Shown here: positions 22,517-33,931 of the stretch, one piece after another | Layout of the letters: the number at the start of each line of letters is the position of its first letter | Position numbering within the stretch: the stretch's first letter is position 1 | Source: Malaya genurostris | Taxonomy: Eukaryota; Arthropoda; Insecta; Diptera; Culicidae | Assembly (NCBI RefSeq): GCF_030247185.1 | Contig: NC_080571.1 | Span: 44,639,502-44,703,501 of the forward strand | Direction: 5' to 3' | Length of the DNA: 64,000 bases | The notes under the pieces: generated by a model | Seen by the model: the letters and a program-made list of their open reading frames with translations, nothing else | Told to the model about the DNA's origin: nothing | Database searches by the model: none | Program-made: the position numbers and the translations under genes

Positions 22517-25500
22517 TCAATCAAAGAAATAATCAGGATCATCTTTCCGCTTTCGAGGGCGCTTTGAGCGTCTTAAATAGCTTCCCGGCAAGTTCGCCGT
22601 TGAAGCTTTCCTTTTCCGTCCAGCCTTTGCCAGATCTTGTTCCGAGAATCCCCGGAACAGGTTTTCCTCCGAACCGCTTTCGGTCCCGTATAAATTCTCC
22701 TCGCTTTGTATGTCGTCGCGCCTCTCCTGTTGTATACCCGGCATCATTATGATATTCGGCCTTGCATCCGGGTCGTATTGGTAGTAAGGTTTAATCTGTT
22801 CGCGATGCGCCATTATGGCCACGTTTCCAAGCCAAATCTGGAAAGTATTTAATGAAAACTGTTTTGAAAAGGTTGCCTTTACCCATCTGTTAGGTATGTG
22901 ATGATGATGATTTTTGTACCAAACAGTATCCCCTTCCATCAGATCATCCAAGTTGTCATTTGACCTCTTGTTGATTTTAGGAAAATCATTTCTTTCATCA
23001 TCAGGGGACTGTGGCAAATGAGTAAATTGTAAATGAGTATGAATTGAATGGAGGACCGCCGTCAGAAACCAGAACATCTGGTAAGCCAAATCTAGCAAAA
23101 TAAGCTACCAATTTCTTCACCACCTTTGCACAATCCGTGCCTTTCCTCATCCATTCTACCTCCAACCACTTTGAGAATGAATCAACAATCAATAAAAAAG
23201 TGTGGTGAGAAAAATGAAAAAAATCGATATGAATTCGACTAAAAGGTCTTGTAGTAGGTGTCCAATGAGACAAAACCTTTGTTTTTGGCACTACTACCAT
23301 GCTACTACAAACTTCGCATGTTGTAACATAATTTTCAATATCTTTATTTATCCCAAACCAGTACACTTGTTTTCTTGCCAACTGTTTCATTTTAACCATT
23401 CCCGCGTGATTGGCATGCAAAAGTTTAAGTATCCCGCTTTTCATTTTATGTGGAATCACCACCCTATTTTGATACAATACGTATCCGTCAATTATCTCCA
23501 AATCATTATGATTGGCATAAACGTCTAAAAAGCGTTTGTCCAACTTTTTCGGCCAACCATCACGCATAAAAGTCATAATCTGTTTTAAGAAAATGTCGTC
23601 ATTTGACTCTTTGGCAATAATAACAAAGTCAATTGGGAAATCGTTGCTAAAATTTATGCTTCTTATAAAATTTTGATCTAATTCTACGGGAACCGACTGA
23701 TCTAATGGGAATCGCGAACAGAAATCCGCATTACCCATTTTCGCAGAAGGCCTGTACTGGATTTCGAAGTCATAAATTGATAATTCGAGAATATACCTTT
23801 GAAGTCTTGTTACAAATATTGAATTTTTGCCTTCTTTGCCGAATATTCCTATCAATGGCTTGTGATCAGTGTAAGCGATGAACTTTTGCCCATAAAGGTA
23901 TTCGTGAAACTTTTTAATTGTACAAACTAAAGCCAAGGCTTCTAAATGAAGAATTGGATATCGCTTTTGCGCGTCATTTAACGTAAAAGAAGTAAAGCAA
24001 ATTGGCTTTTCTGTGCCATCTATCACATGTGCAATAACACCACCCAGACCATAGCCTGAGGCATCGGTCACGACCACAATTTCTTTCCTGGGATCATAAA
24101 ACTCTAGTATGTTCGCTGATATCAAAGATTGCTTACTATCTTGAAATGCTTTTTCGCAATTTTTATCCCAAACGAATTTTACATCTTTTCTCAACAAATT
24201 GTAAAGATAAAACAATTTGGAAGACATATGAGAAACAAATTTATTATAATAGTTGATCAATCCTAAAAAGGATTTCAACTCATTCTCATTCTTAGGCACT
24301 TTTGCTCTTTGAATAGTAGATATTTTTTCTGGACTAGGTAGTAACCCTTTTTCACTTATTATGTGTCCTAAATAATTTAATTGAGAAACAAAGAATTTGC
24401 ATTTTTCTAGATTTACTTTTATATTTGCCTTCGCAAGCCTATCCAAAACTAAATACAGTTTATCACGACAATCATTCAGGTTTTCACCCGCAATCAGTAC
24501 GTCGTCTAGATAGCAATATACTCCAGTAATACCATTCAGTATTTGATCCATAACTTGTTGAAATATTGCGGCGCTAGAAGATGCACCCTGTGGTAACCGG
24601 TTATAAGTAAACAAACCTTTAATAGTGTTTATTACCATGAATTTCTTAGACCGCTCTGTTAAGGCTAGCTGTGTATATGCGCCTTGCAAGTCAAGTGAAC
24701 AAAAAACTTTGCAGTTTGCCAATTTAGCAAATAAATCGTTAGCAGAAGGTAAGGGATAAGTATTCGGTATTAAAACTTTGTTTACCGAAACTTTGCAATC
24801 AATTACTAGTCTAATTTGGTCATCTTTCTTTATAACTACTATCACAGGTGATGCCCATTCGCTGGTCTTTACCGGCGTTATCACATTCTCTTTCTCTAAT
24901 TTATTTAAGTAAATTAAAACTTTCTCCCTCAATCTGAAGGGTACGTCGTAAGCTTTTTTAAAAATTGGGATTTCCTTCTTAAGAATCAATTCCGCTTCAA
25001 AACCTTTAATCGGAGTCGTAAAATCCTTCCGAAACACTTCAGAATACTTAGTTTTGATTTCATCTATAAAAATATCACCATTGGGTGTACTCATGTTGTT
25101 AATATGTTCGTTTATAATCAATTTGTTCGAAAATGTTTGCCTCCATTGAGGAAAGAAAATATCTAACCAGTTTCTACCCAGTAATGGTATAAAACGGTAG
25201 TCTGTATCTAAAATCAAAATATTTAAATGCTGCTGCAAACCATTTAGTTTCACCGAAACATTTACTTCTCCTTTTATTTTTAGTTTAGAACCATTTACTA
25301 CTAAAAGAGTTGTATTGCATTTGTTTAGACATTTATCAAACAGTTTTTTGTATTGCATAAAACCCATTACCGTAACTGTAGACCCACAATCTACTTCCAT
25401 TTCTATAAAAATATTATAAATCAACACATCAATTAAACAGGGTTTACTTATTTTATAAGTTGACTCAACATGCATGCATTGTAAATCACCTGAGTTCCAC

Positions 25501-26528
25501 TCATTCCATTCCTCCTCACTGTCCGTGTCCATCCTGTTATCTGTCGTCATCCGGTTCATAAGAGAAGTCAGGTCTTTCTCTGCACTAGTTCCAGGTTTAA
25601 CTGTATCTATAAACCTTACAGCGTCTCTTTTTAAATTTTTTAGCTTAAAGCATTTTCTCTTAATATGACCTCTTACCCCACAATGATCGCAAATCATATC
25701 TTTGTAATTTCGTTTAAATTTATCAAATTGATTGTCCTTGTATTGACTATTCCTGTTATCGTGAGGTTTATATCTGTTATTATTTGTGTTATGACTGTAT
25801 TTGTTATTGTTTCTAAATATTTCATGTGTGTTTTTATTGTAATTGTTGGTGCTGGGTCTGTTATTGTACTGTGTTTCCCTATTTTGTTTATATTTGTAAC
25901 CTCTGTCACCTAAACGCTCATGCACTGGTCGTTTAATATAGTTTATGCTTTCAGGTGGACCATATTGACTATGAGTGGAAACCGTTCCATAGTTTGGGAA
26001 AAAACTATTCACTTTCAAGGTACGGGCATTATCTTTCGCCATGCACCATGTTGTAATGAATCTGTCCATTGTCTCCACGGTCAACTTTTCCTCGTTTAGC
26101 AATAATTGTTTTAAATTCTCATCCCTAAGACCCGCCAAAACTCTATCCTGTATCGCCAGGTTCTTAAATTCCCCAAATCCGCAGAATTCCGCTTGCAATT
26201 TTTTTGCCTGTACGAAATCCTCGGCTGATTCGTCAGGTTGCTGAACCCTGCTAATGAACCGAAAGCGTTGAACCAGGTCTGGCTCCGTCTTATCTAGCTT
26301 TTGTTTTAATTTGTTAATTATATCAGCATAAGTTGCTGCTATAAGAGCGTCTTTTGTATACAGCATTTTTAATTGAGCATAAACAAATGGCCCACACAAG
26401 TTCATGAAATGTGATTTTTGTTTAGCTTCAGCCACCTCATTGGCTTCGAACGTAAAAGATAACCGCTCGGCCCAATCCCCGAAGGAGGTACCTTTACGGT
26501 ATGGCTCTATTGTGGATGCCAAACTCAT
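22517..26528 (-). pseudogene. Gag-Pol polyprotein of the inner element, integrase core deleted
   Basis: A single fused frame from the ATG at 26528 runs 1175 codons to 23001; a second frame (23098-22517) holds the C-terminal remainder. Gag has a capsid-like region and one CCHC knuckle (CDHCGVRGHIKRKC, about 25690). The protease motif reads DCGS where DTG or DSG is expected. RT has YLDDVLI (about 24505) and RNase H has VTDASGYGLGG (about 24065). Integrase has its zinc region and first two catalytic aspartates (SDGGPP), but the third catalytic residue and surrounding core are missing. Near 23016-23039 two AAATGAGTA copies lie side by side, as after a microhomology deletion that also changed the frame. 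The copy is therefore not autonomous. Confidence 0.85.
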
Positions 26529-27597
26529 GGTTATGAAATAAAAAAAATCTTGCGAAAATATTCAGGGAACACTATGGGTTGAAGACGTGGTAAAATAAAT
26601 ATATAATAAATATAAATATATAAATATGACGCAATAATATTTAAGAAAATATCAATACAAAATGCAAAAAGGAGAAAAAAACACGAAATATTCAAATCAA
26701 TTGGTCTCACTTTTATAAAATAAGTATAAAATGACTCACCAAAAATCGTGGTCCGGCCTTTGCCAGCTGTCTATTATGATTCAGTTTAAAAAATCCACTG
26801 GTTACTTATCATCAAAATTTCCGAAATACTTTTTCCGATTAGTGTGTTTCCTCTTTAAACTCGTACACTCTCTGCTTGACTTTTTAAAACTTTGAATACC
26901 TATCAAAAGAAAACACTCTTATTATTAGGAACAATAATTGTCTTTATCAACCAACAGTAACAATATCAGAACAATAAAATATTGTTCAAGTATTGTAACA
27001 GCCTTTGTTCTGCTCGTTGTCTCAAATGAAACCTGCTTCCATTTGCTCAAATTTTCCTTTGAAAATTATTAAGAAAGAAATATATGTACTCCACAAGAAA
27101 GTAAAATAAAATAAAAAATTATAAAAAATACAACTTTTTTTTTTTTAAGAAAATTTTTCTTAAATCTTGCTTTTGGCTTACCGAAACACCATCGGATTCC
27201 AATCCGCCCTTAAAATACAATGGCTGCTAATTGTATAGCTGCACGTTTTTTTTTTTTTTCAATACCGTGATGCAAAATGTCTGCGAAAACGTCCTCGTGC
27301 AGGAGCAGCGTTGAAATCAGGAAATTTCCTAACAGCCAGAAAAAATAATGTTTGAAACAAACCGAAGTCGCTGAAACACGTTGAATTTTCTCCGGGTCGT
27401 TTATCACGATGGCAGTTAAACCAAAGGACGCCGATGAAATACAATTCTCTCTATGGCTGACAATCCGAAATTTTCCAATTTTTGTCTGAATCACGCCTAC
27501 TGTTTTTCACTATCGTGGGAACATCAAATCACTTTTTCTGTGCTAAATATTCACCAAGCGCTTATTTGAGAAAAAAATTATCCGCCTCGTCGCCAGT
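26529..27597 (-). other. 5' leader of the inner element
   Basis: About 1.07 kb between the inner 5' LTR and its gag start. It has no coding signal beyond short chance frames. The primer-binding-like site is at its right end. Confidence 0.6.
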
Positions 27598-27813
27598 TAT
27601 ATTATCCTTTATTAACACTTTCTTTTATACTTTTCAGCAAGGGTTTCGGACGATCGAAAACACGACTCTACTCAACGATTGTCAAGAAGGAAGTAAGTAT
27701 ATTCTTTTTTTTTCATTTCGCTTAATCCTATTCTTTTGTTTCTACAATTGGCAGCACTGTAGGTTGACAAATATATCGACCATGTATTAATATTGTGTAG
27801 GTATACACATCAG
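27598..27813 (-). repeat. 5' LTR of the inner element
   Basis: 216 bp, identical to 22091-22305 except for one extra T in a homopolymer run; followed by the CATG duplication. Confidence 0.9.
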
Positions 27814-28062
27814 CATGAAGCAGGTAAAATTCGGTATAATTTACGACACAGGCAGTACGCCAATCCTTTTCAAGTTGGTCAGATGATATATCGACGCAAC
27901 ATGAAGCAGTCTAATGCGGCAGAACGGTACAATGCCAAATACGGTCCTCTGTACCTACCTGCGATTGTTAAAGCGAGAATTGGAACCTCGTCATACGAGC
28001 TGGAAGATACAGATGGAAAGAACCTGGGAGTGTGGCCTGCTGCCCACTTAAAACCAGGTTAG

Positions 28063-29315
28063 TTTATTTAGTGCTTTACTAATAAGTTACATTTAAAAAA
28101 AACCATTAGTGCTTTATGAAATCCGGTAGAAGCGTACGATCACTAATTCGATCACGCTTAAAAGAGGCCCTGAAACGAAGAAGAAACCCATCAGTTTCGA
28201 ACACACTGTTAATACAATAGTTAACACGTCGCGATACGAATTTAGTCGTCTATGGCGAACACGGCCAAGATGCTCGGTCACTGGTCCGGTAGTTCTGTGT
28301 CATAACCGTCGAAGTGGTCTCCATTCCTGTGCTAGGTGGTCCGAGATTTCCCTGAATATTTCTTTCTATTCCTTTCGGTCGTAAGATGAAATGAATGTTA
28401 GCTTTCACGAGAATTGTCTTGTTATGACAGTTTTGATAGTGAGTGTCTGCTTGTTATTGTGAGTAACTCACAGCTCTCCACTAGATCAGGAGAGTTTTGC
28501 TATAAAAAAAAACTCTACAGTTGTTGGATTTCAAATTCACTCACTATTCGAATTCGCGGTTCGAATTTAGTTGATGTGAAGTTTGTGTACAAATTAAATT
28601 TAAAAAAAAATCATAACGTGGTACAAGTTTCGTCAACCTCGATTCATTTGCTGGAGACCGGAGTCTACTGGACGATGATGGTCAGTAGCAGGCCCTCATT
28701 CTATACGAAAGGGTTCTGGAAACTGCGCGGAGTTGAACAAAATTCAATTATGATGCCTTATGACCCCAACTGAATCGGGTATTATTCGTACCACTGTAAT
28801 ATACTATGAAAAGGTAGTAACAATACTGTGCCTTCCGTATGTGTTACGGGTAGATATGTGTCTTTAGGAGATAGTATATATATAGATTTTGTCTCTAAAG
28901 AAATGGTTAGTGTATGTTTAGGATAGGTTTATAGTGAATGCGGTTGAATGATAGGCGAAAGGAATGACTGATTATGGAGGACGCGTCCATTGTGCGGGAA
29001 GAGTGAATGAATAGGTATGAATGAGAATATAGGTTACTAGCATAAGTTTTCTTCAGTTCAGAACAGAAGAGTAAGCAATAGAAAATTCGTGAAAATGGAA
29101 AGATAATAGAGAGGAATGATAAATGAAGGAATGAGATGTATGCACATGTTCGGAGACACACTGTGATTAAAGGAGTTTTCAAAAGACAGTGGTTAAAATA
29201 TATTGATCCAGTTTCGCTGCGTTCGCCAGATCGTAGAGACGACCGATATCAGAAGGGATGATTGATATGACGAAAAATTATATTCAAAATTTTTCTACCC
29301 GTACCCGGGGAAGAT
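28063..29315 (+). other. 3' internal region of the outer element, no env recognised
   Basis: Between the pol stop and the 3' LTR. The longest plus-strand frame (28414-28773, 119 codons) has no signal peptide, membrane segment or fusion-type motif that I can see, and I do not call it env. The region ends with the purine run used for plus-strand priming. Confidence 0.5.
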
Positions 29316-30704
29316 TGTTACCGAACAATTTTCGTAACAATAAAATTCCATCCAAAGTTGTATATATGAAAATAGACAATAAGATTTAGCTTTAGATTTT
29401 AAGATAATGTAAAGTTTTGCTATTTTTCTTTTGACTCTCTTTCATTGTGGTTAGCTTATAAAGTTTTCTTCAATTATATTTGTATTTTTTGTTTAACATA
29501 GAATAAGTTCAATACTAACCCGAACTAACATAAAACAAAAACCGATAAACTACGATGAGTTCTATTGAAATCTGTCTAGTTTGTCAGCATTCAGAGAGCT
29601 TCGAATATCCTGCTAGATGAATACGTTGGAGGTAAAAGAGGTCTTTAGTACCCACCCCGGAACGTCCATACCAGGCGTTGGGGCCTAGTACCAGTTCCCA
29701 TCTGGAACGGTAGCCTATCCCAACGACGCAGTCGTTTCTTCCTGAATGGTGACAATCTAGGTAGATAATAATTACGCAACTGTTATAGGTGGTTACCCTA
29801 AATGTTTTCAACCGATAAAGCCTACTAACCAATTCGACGATAGGATGGAGAGGATACATTATCAGCAGAACCACTGTTTCCGGAATTAAGGATAGAGAGA
29901 GGGAGAGAGAGATCTAGAAGAGAGAGAGATAGGTGATATGAAGGATAAGCTAGAGGGATCGTGATCAGTTGGTGAGCGTCAGAGCCAGTGACAAGTTTAT
30001 CTTCACGAAAAATTACCGAGACCCTAACCTGTTAACCGGCTATACAGGGTACCATCCAAAAACCATTCCGTGTGACCGCGAGGAATAACCGGAGTACGCG
30101 GTGGTGAAGCATCGAGATGTCGAAGATTCCTACCCCGTGTCGACGTTCCGTTTGACGATCTAGACGAAGTTACGCTTTACGTTCCACCCTACGTTTCTGG
30201 ACCCACGAGACTGGTCCCGGAAAAAGTCGCCATCAGCCATTGAAGTACCACGTGAAGGACGTTACCAGTACCAGTTGTTAATCCTGGACATCTGACACTG
30301 AGACAACGAGTATTCGACCAGGCTAAGTGTTGCTGCTACCCCCGCCAGAAACCGTGGACCCACGGCGGTCCTATATAGCTGAACCACGAGGTATGTCACT
30401 TTATCTCTCCTTCTCTCGATCAACCCATCACGAAGACCACCAAGGGCCCCAACGTTCAACGATCGGCGCCGCAACCGTGCAAATTTGGCCATTCAATAAA
30501 ATTGTAAAATTTATTTAGTTTTCTTTTCCTTATAAGAGAGTCAATTCCTTTGATTTGGATGGTCTACTATTGTTCAGCGCGTGATCTCTTAAAGACAAAA
30601 CCCCGGGTGAGTATGGTGTTCTGAGTCCTCTCGAGTACGTGGCCGACCCTGAGACATAATAAGAGGTGAGCTAGCCGTGCGGTGTGTTCAACACGTTACT
30701 TTCA
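29316..30704 (+). repeat. 3' LTR of the outer element
   Basis: 1389 bp, nearly identical to the 5' LTR and followed directly by the GTAG duplication at 30705-30708. Confidence 0.95.
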
Positions 30705-30708
30705 GTAG

Positions 30709-32640
30709 CACAATACTATATCCATCGTTGCTTTGACCAATCGAGTCAGTTTATTTAGGAAACCGTATTCGTGCATGATCTGCCATAGCTGTTCTCGATC
30801 GATTGTGTCGTATGCCGCTTTGAAGTCAAGAATAGGTGATGCGTGGGTACTCTGAAGTACTTGTTTTATCGCGAATGTATGATCCGTAGTGACGCGGGCT
30901 CCAGTAAATCCCGCTTGGTACGAATTCCTTAGCTATTGGTGATAGACGATGGCAAAGGATTTGGGAGAGTACCTTGTAGGCGGCGTTCAGCAATGTGATT
31001 GCGCGGTAATTGCAACAATCCAGCTTATCGCCCTTTTTGTAGACGGGACATACCACTCCATCCATCAATTCCTGCGATAGAATCTCCTCCTCCCAAATTT
31101 TAGAAATCATCCAGTGCAGCGCTCTAGCCAGTGCCTCTCGTCCATGTTTGAGCAGCTCGCCTGATAAATGGTCATTGTCCGCGGCTTTGTTGTTCCTCAG
31201 CTTGCCGATCTCCTCACTTATCTCCGACAGATCAGGTACTGGGAATCTGTCGTCGGCCGAGCGTGCACCCAGATTGATTCCTGTGTCGTTCTCTGTATCC
31301 TGTGCTCCGCCATTCAGATGCTCGTCATAATACTGCTTCCATCTGTCGATCACCTCACGTTCGTTCATGAGAAGGTTACCACTGGTATCTCTGCACATTT
31401 CGGCCTGTGGCGTGTAGCCTCTACGTGAGCGGTTCACCTTCTCATAGAGTTTCCGTGTATCATTTGCGCAGTACAGCTGTTCCATCGCTTCGCGATCTGT
31501 CTGTTCCGTACCCGTCTGTATCGTTCCTCGTTTGCTCTAGTGCGGTGTTGCAGCATCCTCGCCCTTGCTGCATTCTTCTCTTCGACCAACTGCTGACATT
31601 CGCCGCCAAACCAGTCATGGTTGCAGGAGTGCTACTCACGGCGGACCTTATGTTCCTCCAGCTATCTTCAAGAGTCGCCACGCCAAGCTGCTCTTCCGTT
31701 GGTAGCACTAGCTCCAGTTGTTGTGCGTATTCCTCTGCAGTACGAACGCTACGTAGCTGCTCCCGGCGTTCCTGTGCGACGAGTGTTATGCACCATCGAT
31801 AGATTTGAGCGCATACAATACCGCGACAAGGTAGTGGTCAGAATCAATGTTAGCACTGCGGTAAGTGCGGACATTGATGACGTCGGAGAAGAATCGCCCG
31901 TCGATGAGAACGTGGTCGATTTGATTTTCCGTGTGTTGATCAGGTGATCTCCAGGTGGCTGTGTGGATATCTTTGCGGGGGAAGAAGGTGCTTCGAACTA
32001 CCATTCCGCGGGAGGCTGCAAAGTTTACGCATCGTTGACCATTGTCGTTTGTTACCTACCTGAGCATGCATATTGCCGATGACGAGTTTTACATCCCGCC
32101 GTGGACAGCTGTCGTAGGTTCGTTCCAGCTGCGCGTAAAATGGTTCCTTCTCGTCATCGAGGTCCACCCCTTCTGTCCCGTCCAACAAAGTTCCTGTAGT
32201 GCTACGACATCGAAGCCGTGGATTTGAAGCTCATCATGCAGCATTCGGTCGTATCCTGAGAAGCCAAGCGATTTGCAGTTCCATGTGCCAAGCTTCCAAT
32301 CGTAGTCCTTATTTCGTCGCGTAGGTCTTTGCCGATTATTCCGAGTCATATTTCTTTCTTGATTATGCGTAACAAATGTTTTCCGGGCGGCTTGTTAGGC
32401 CTGCGCCAACCTCCTGTCTCGCCGGAGGGCCATCGTGTCAGCACTGTTTAGAGTCCCACAATGACACAAGGACAGTAATCAGCCGCTCCTAACATCTAGA
32501 ACAGACGCTGTTTCGAGCCACCCCAAAATAGGAAACAGACGCTAGGGTAGGCTTGCTCTCTGTAAAGAGAAAGCAAGCCCCTCCTTGCCTGTCAGCATAC
32601 GACCAAGGTCCCACCGGGGTTTGAGTCTTATTGTCCACCT
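30709..32640 (-). pseudogene. RTE-like non-LTR retrotransposon, 5' half (split by LTR element)
   Basis: The minus strand from 32349 encodes an apurinic/apyrimidinic-type endonuclease (KLGTWNCKSLG and VVALQELCW motifs). It continues through 31460 and then encodes the N-terminal reverse transcriptase region to about 30740 (KLRNNKAADNDHLSGELLK, PVYKKGDKLDCCNYRAITLL). Successive segments fall in different frames, with at least four frame changes, so the copy is a pseudogene. 32350-32640 has the look of its 5' UTR. The element continues at 15200-14216; the break is exactly the GTAG target of the outer LTR element. Confidence 0.75.
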
Positions 32641-33931
32641 GTTGGCCAATTAGAGTTCACTGCATACTATAAATAAGTTAGTGTCCACATTTGAAACATG
32701 TATTCCTATTTGGGCAGTTCGTACCGCCCACCTGTGGAACACTCTCTCGCACCCTCCGTTGCTACTCCATGGCCGTAGTTTTAACAGTTCACTCACACTC
32801 GATCCACTATTGAATCATGCAAATTACGATCTTTCCAATCCTTACTACTCTGAAACAATTTAGGGCAACTGTCTTCTTGCTATCTGTAACCATAGGCTAC
32901 GGCCATCGCAAACCGTGATCATTTAGGCCCGCTTTGAAATCATCTAAAATTCGGATTTCCTAAATGGTTGTCGTGATGTGCTCTATGATTTATTTGAAGT
33001 TCCGTTATGCCCGTCTGATTTCATGTTTCCTCACATCCCTTTCCATATCTCGATTCTATCAAATCAGGGCTATTGTTATCGGTCGTACCGATTCTCATTA
33101 AAATCACAAACCCCAGCCGTCCCAGTAATCGTTAGACACTATTGTTACCGCACGTTAATGACGCTGCACTTTAAGAGTAGGCCTTCAATCTCCATTGAGC
33201 TCATTCCATTTGCTGGTTGCTTATCGATCAATTATTCGCCAATGCATTATGCCCAGCTGAGCAAGGATTTAGGGTAAATAAAGAATATGTTTTGCGGATG
33301 ATAAAAATACTGTTTTATTGCATTATTATTATATAGAAATTCTATAAGGAAAAATAAATGTCGGAGAAATGCTGGCTATTGAATGATATTTGATATCCTA
33401 TTTTCAACACTCACTACACCGTAAAACGTTTTGTTTTACCATGCCTTCTTCTAGTTATATTACTAAGGAATCGATTTCATTTATCTAATTTTATTCATTT
33501 TTGAATAAACACTATTTAATGTTTCACACGTCAAAATTAAACAAACTTTCAGAATTATTTCATATCTGTTCCCTCAAATATCACAAGTATTTTCATTTCT
33601 TTATATCTTTGCTAGCGCTACCGTTAGTTAGTATCAGTTCTTTAGACTGGGCTAAAAGCTAAATAGATCACCTGTTCGCGTTGGAATTGTTAAATTTTTG
33701 GTGTCACTTCGTGAGCGAATCGCAGTACGTACTGGTATCGATGCAGAGATGGACACTAACCACCAACGTGACCTTCCTGAGTAGAATTCGGTTGGTTATC
33801 AGATCGATGGAACCGACTGTGCGATTGAGTGTCTTTACCAGACTCCAGCTGGTAATCACGGTTCGTTTTGGACTCGGGAAACGATTATGTGCTGCTATTC
33901 GAAACAAGGAACCAACCTCAACAAAGCTAAG
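32641..33931. other. Spacer with a possible LINE tail and probable Myt1 3' UTR
   Basis: 32681-32863 (+) could encode a peptide with a TAHLWNTLSH phrase that resembles the RT-downstream C-termini of some insect LINEs; this is weak. The part next to 33931 is likely the 3' UTR of Myt1 (minus strand). Nothing else is supported. Confidence 0.35.

Larger units (their letters stand above)
22091..27813 (-). mobile_element. Ty3/gypsy-type LTR retrotransposon nested in the outer pol (inner element)
   Basis: 5723 bp on the minus strand, flanked by the duplication CATG (22087-22090 and 27814-27817). LTRs of 215-216 bp (22091-22305; 27598-27813) differ only in a T-run length. They read CTGATGTG..ATAATATA in element sense, not TG..CA. 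Just inside the right LTR the minus strand reads TGGCGACGAGGC, a tRNA-primer-like site. Just inside the left LTR it reads AAGGGAAGAG, a polypurine tract. Gag, protease, RT, RNase H and integrase follow in one frame. The identical LTRs show it inserted very recently. Confidence 0.95.
19172..28062 (+). pseudogene. Pol polyprotein of the outer element, split by the inner element
   Basis: Pol frame runs 19172-22086 and resumes at 27818-28062 after the inner insertion. Domains in order: aspartic protease with LLDSGSNRT (about 19384); reverse transcriptase with the FVYLDDIVIV catalytic box (about 20293); RNase H with QTDASD (about 20744); integrase with an HHCC zinc region (about 21300-21430) and the catalytic core (DYVGP, then TDNAS about 21700). 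The C-terminal integrase part, rich in basic residues and ending AAHLKPG, lies beyond the insertion. The target was inside the codons for Ser-His-Glu. Outside the insertion I see no stop or frameshift. Confidence 0.85.
15201..30704 (+). mobile_element. Large Ty3/gypsy-type LTR retrotransposon (outer element)
   Basis: Two direct LTRs (15201-16605 and 29316-30704) begin TGTTACC and end ACTTTCA. The 4-bp duplication GTAG occurs at 15197-15200 and 30705-30708. Between them lie a primer-binding-site-like TGGCGATCCTCG (16608-16619), gag, a separate zinc-knuckle frame, pol, about 1.2 kb without a recognisable env, and a purine run GGGGAAGA at 29307-29314. Without the nested insertion it would be about 9.78 kb. 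Pol order is protease, reverse transcriptase, RNase H, integrase, which places it in Ty3/gypsy. The LTRs are almost identical and the reading frames look undamaged apart from the nested element, so insertion was recent. Confidence 0.95.

Noticed and set aside
28414..28773. Possible env gene of the outer element
   Set aside because: No signal peptide, transmembrane segment or fusion-type motif is seen; too little evidence.
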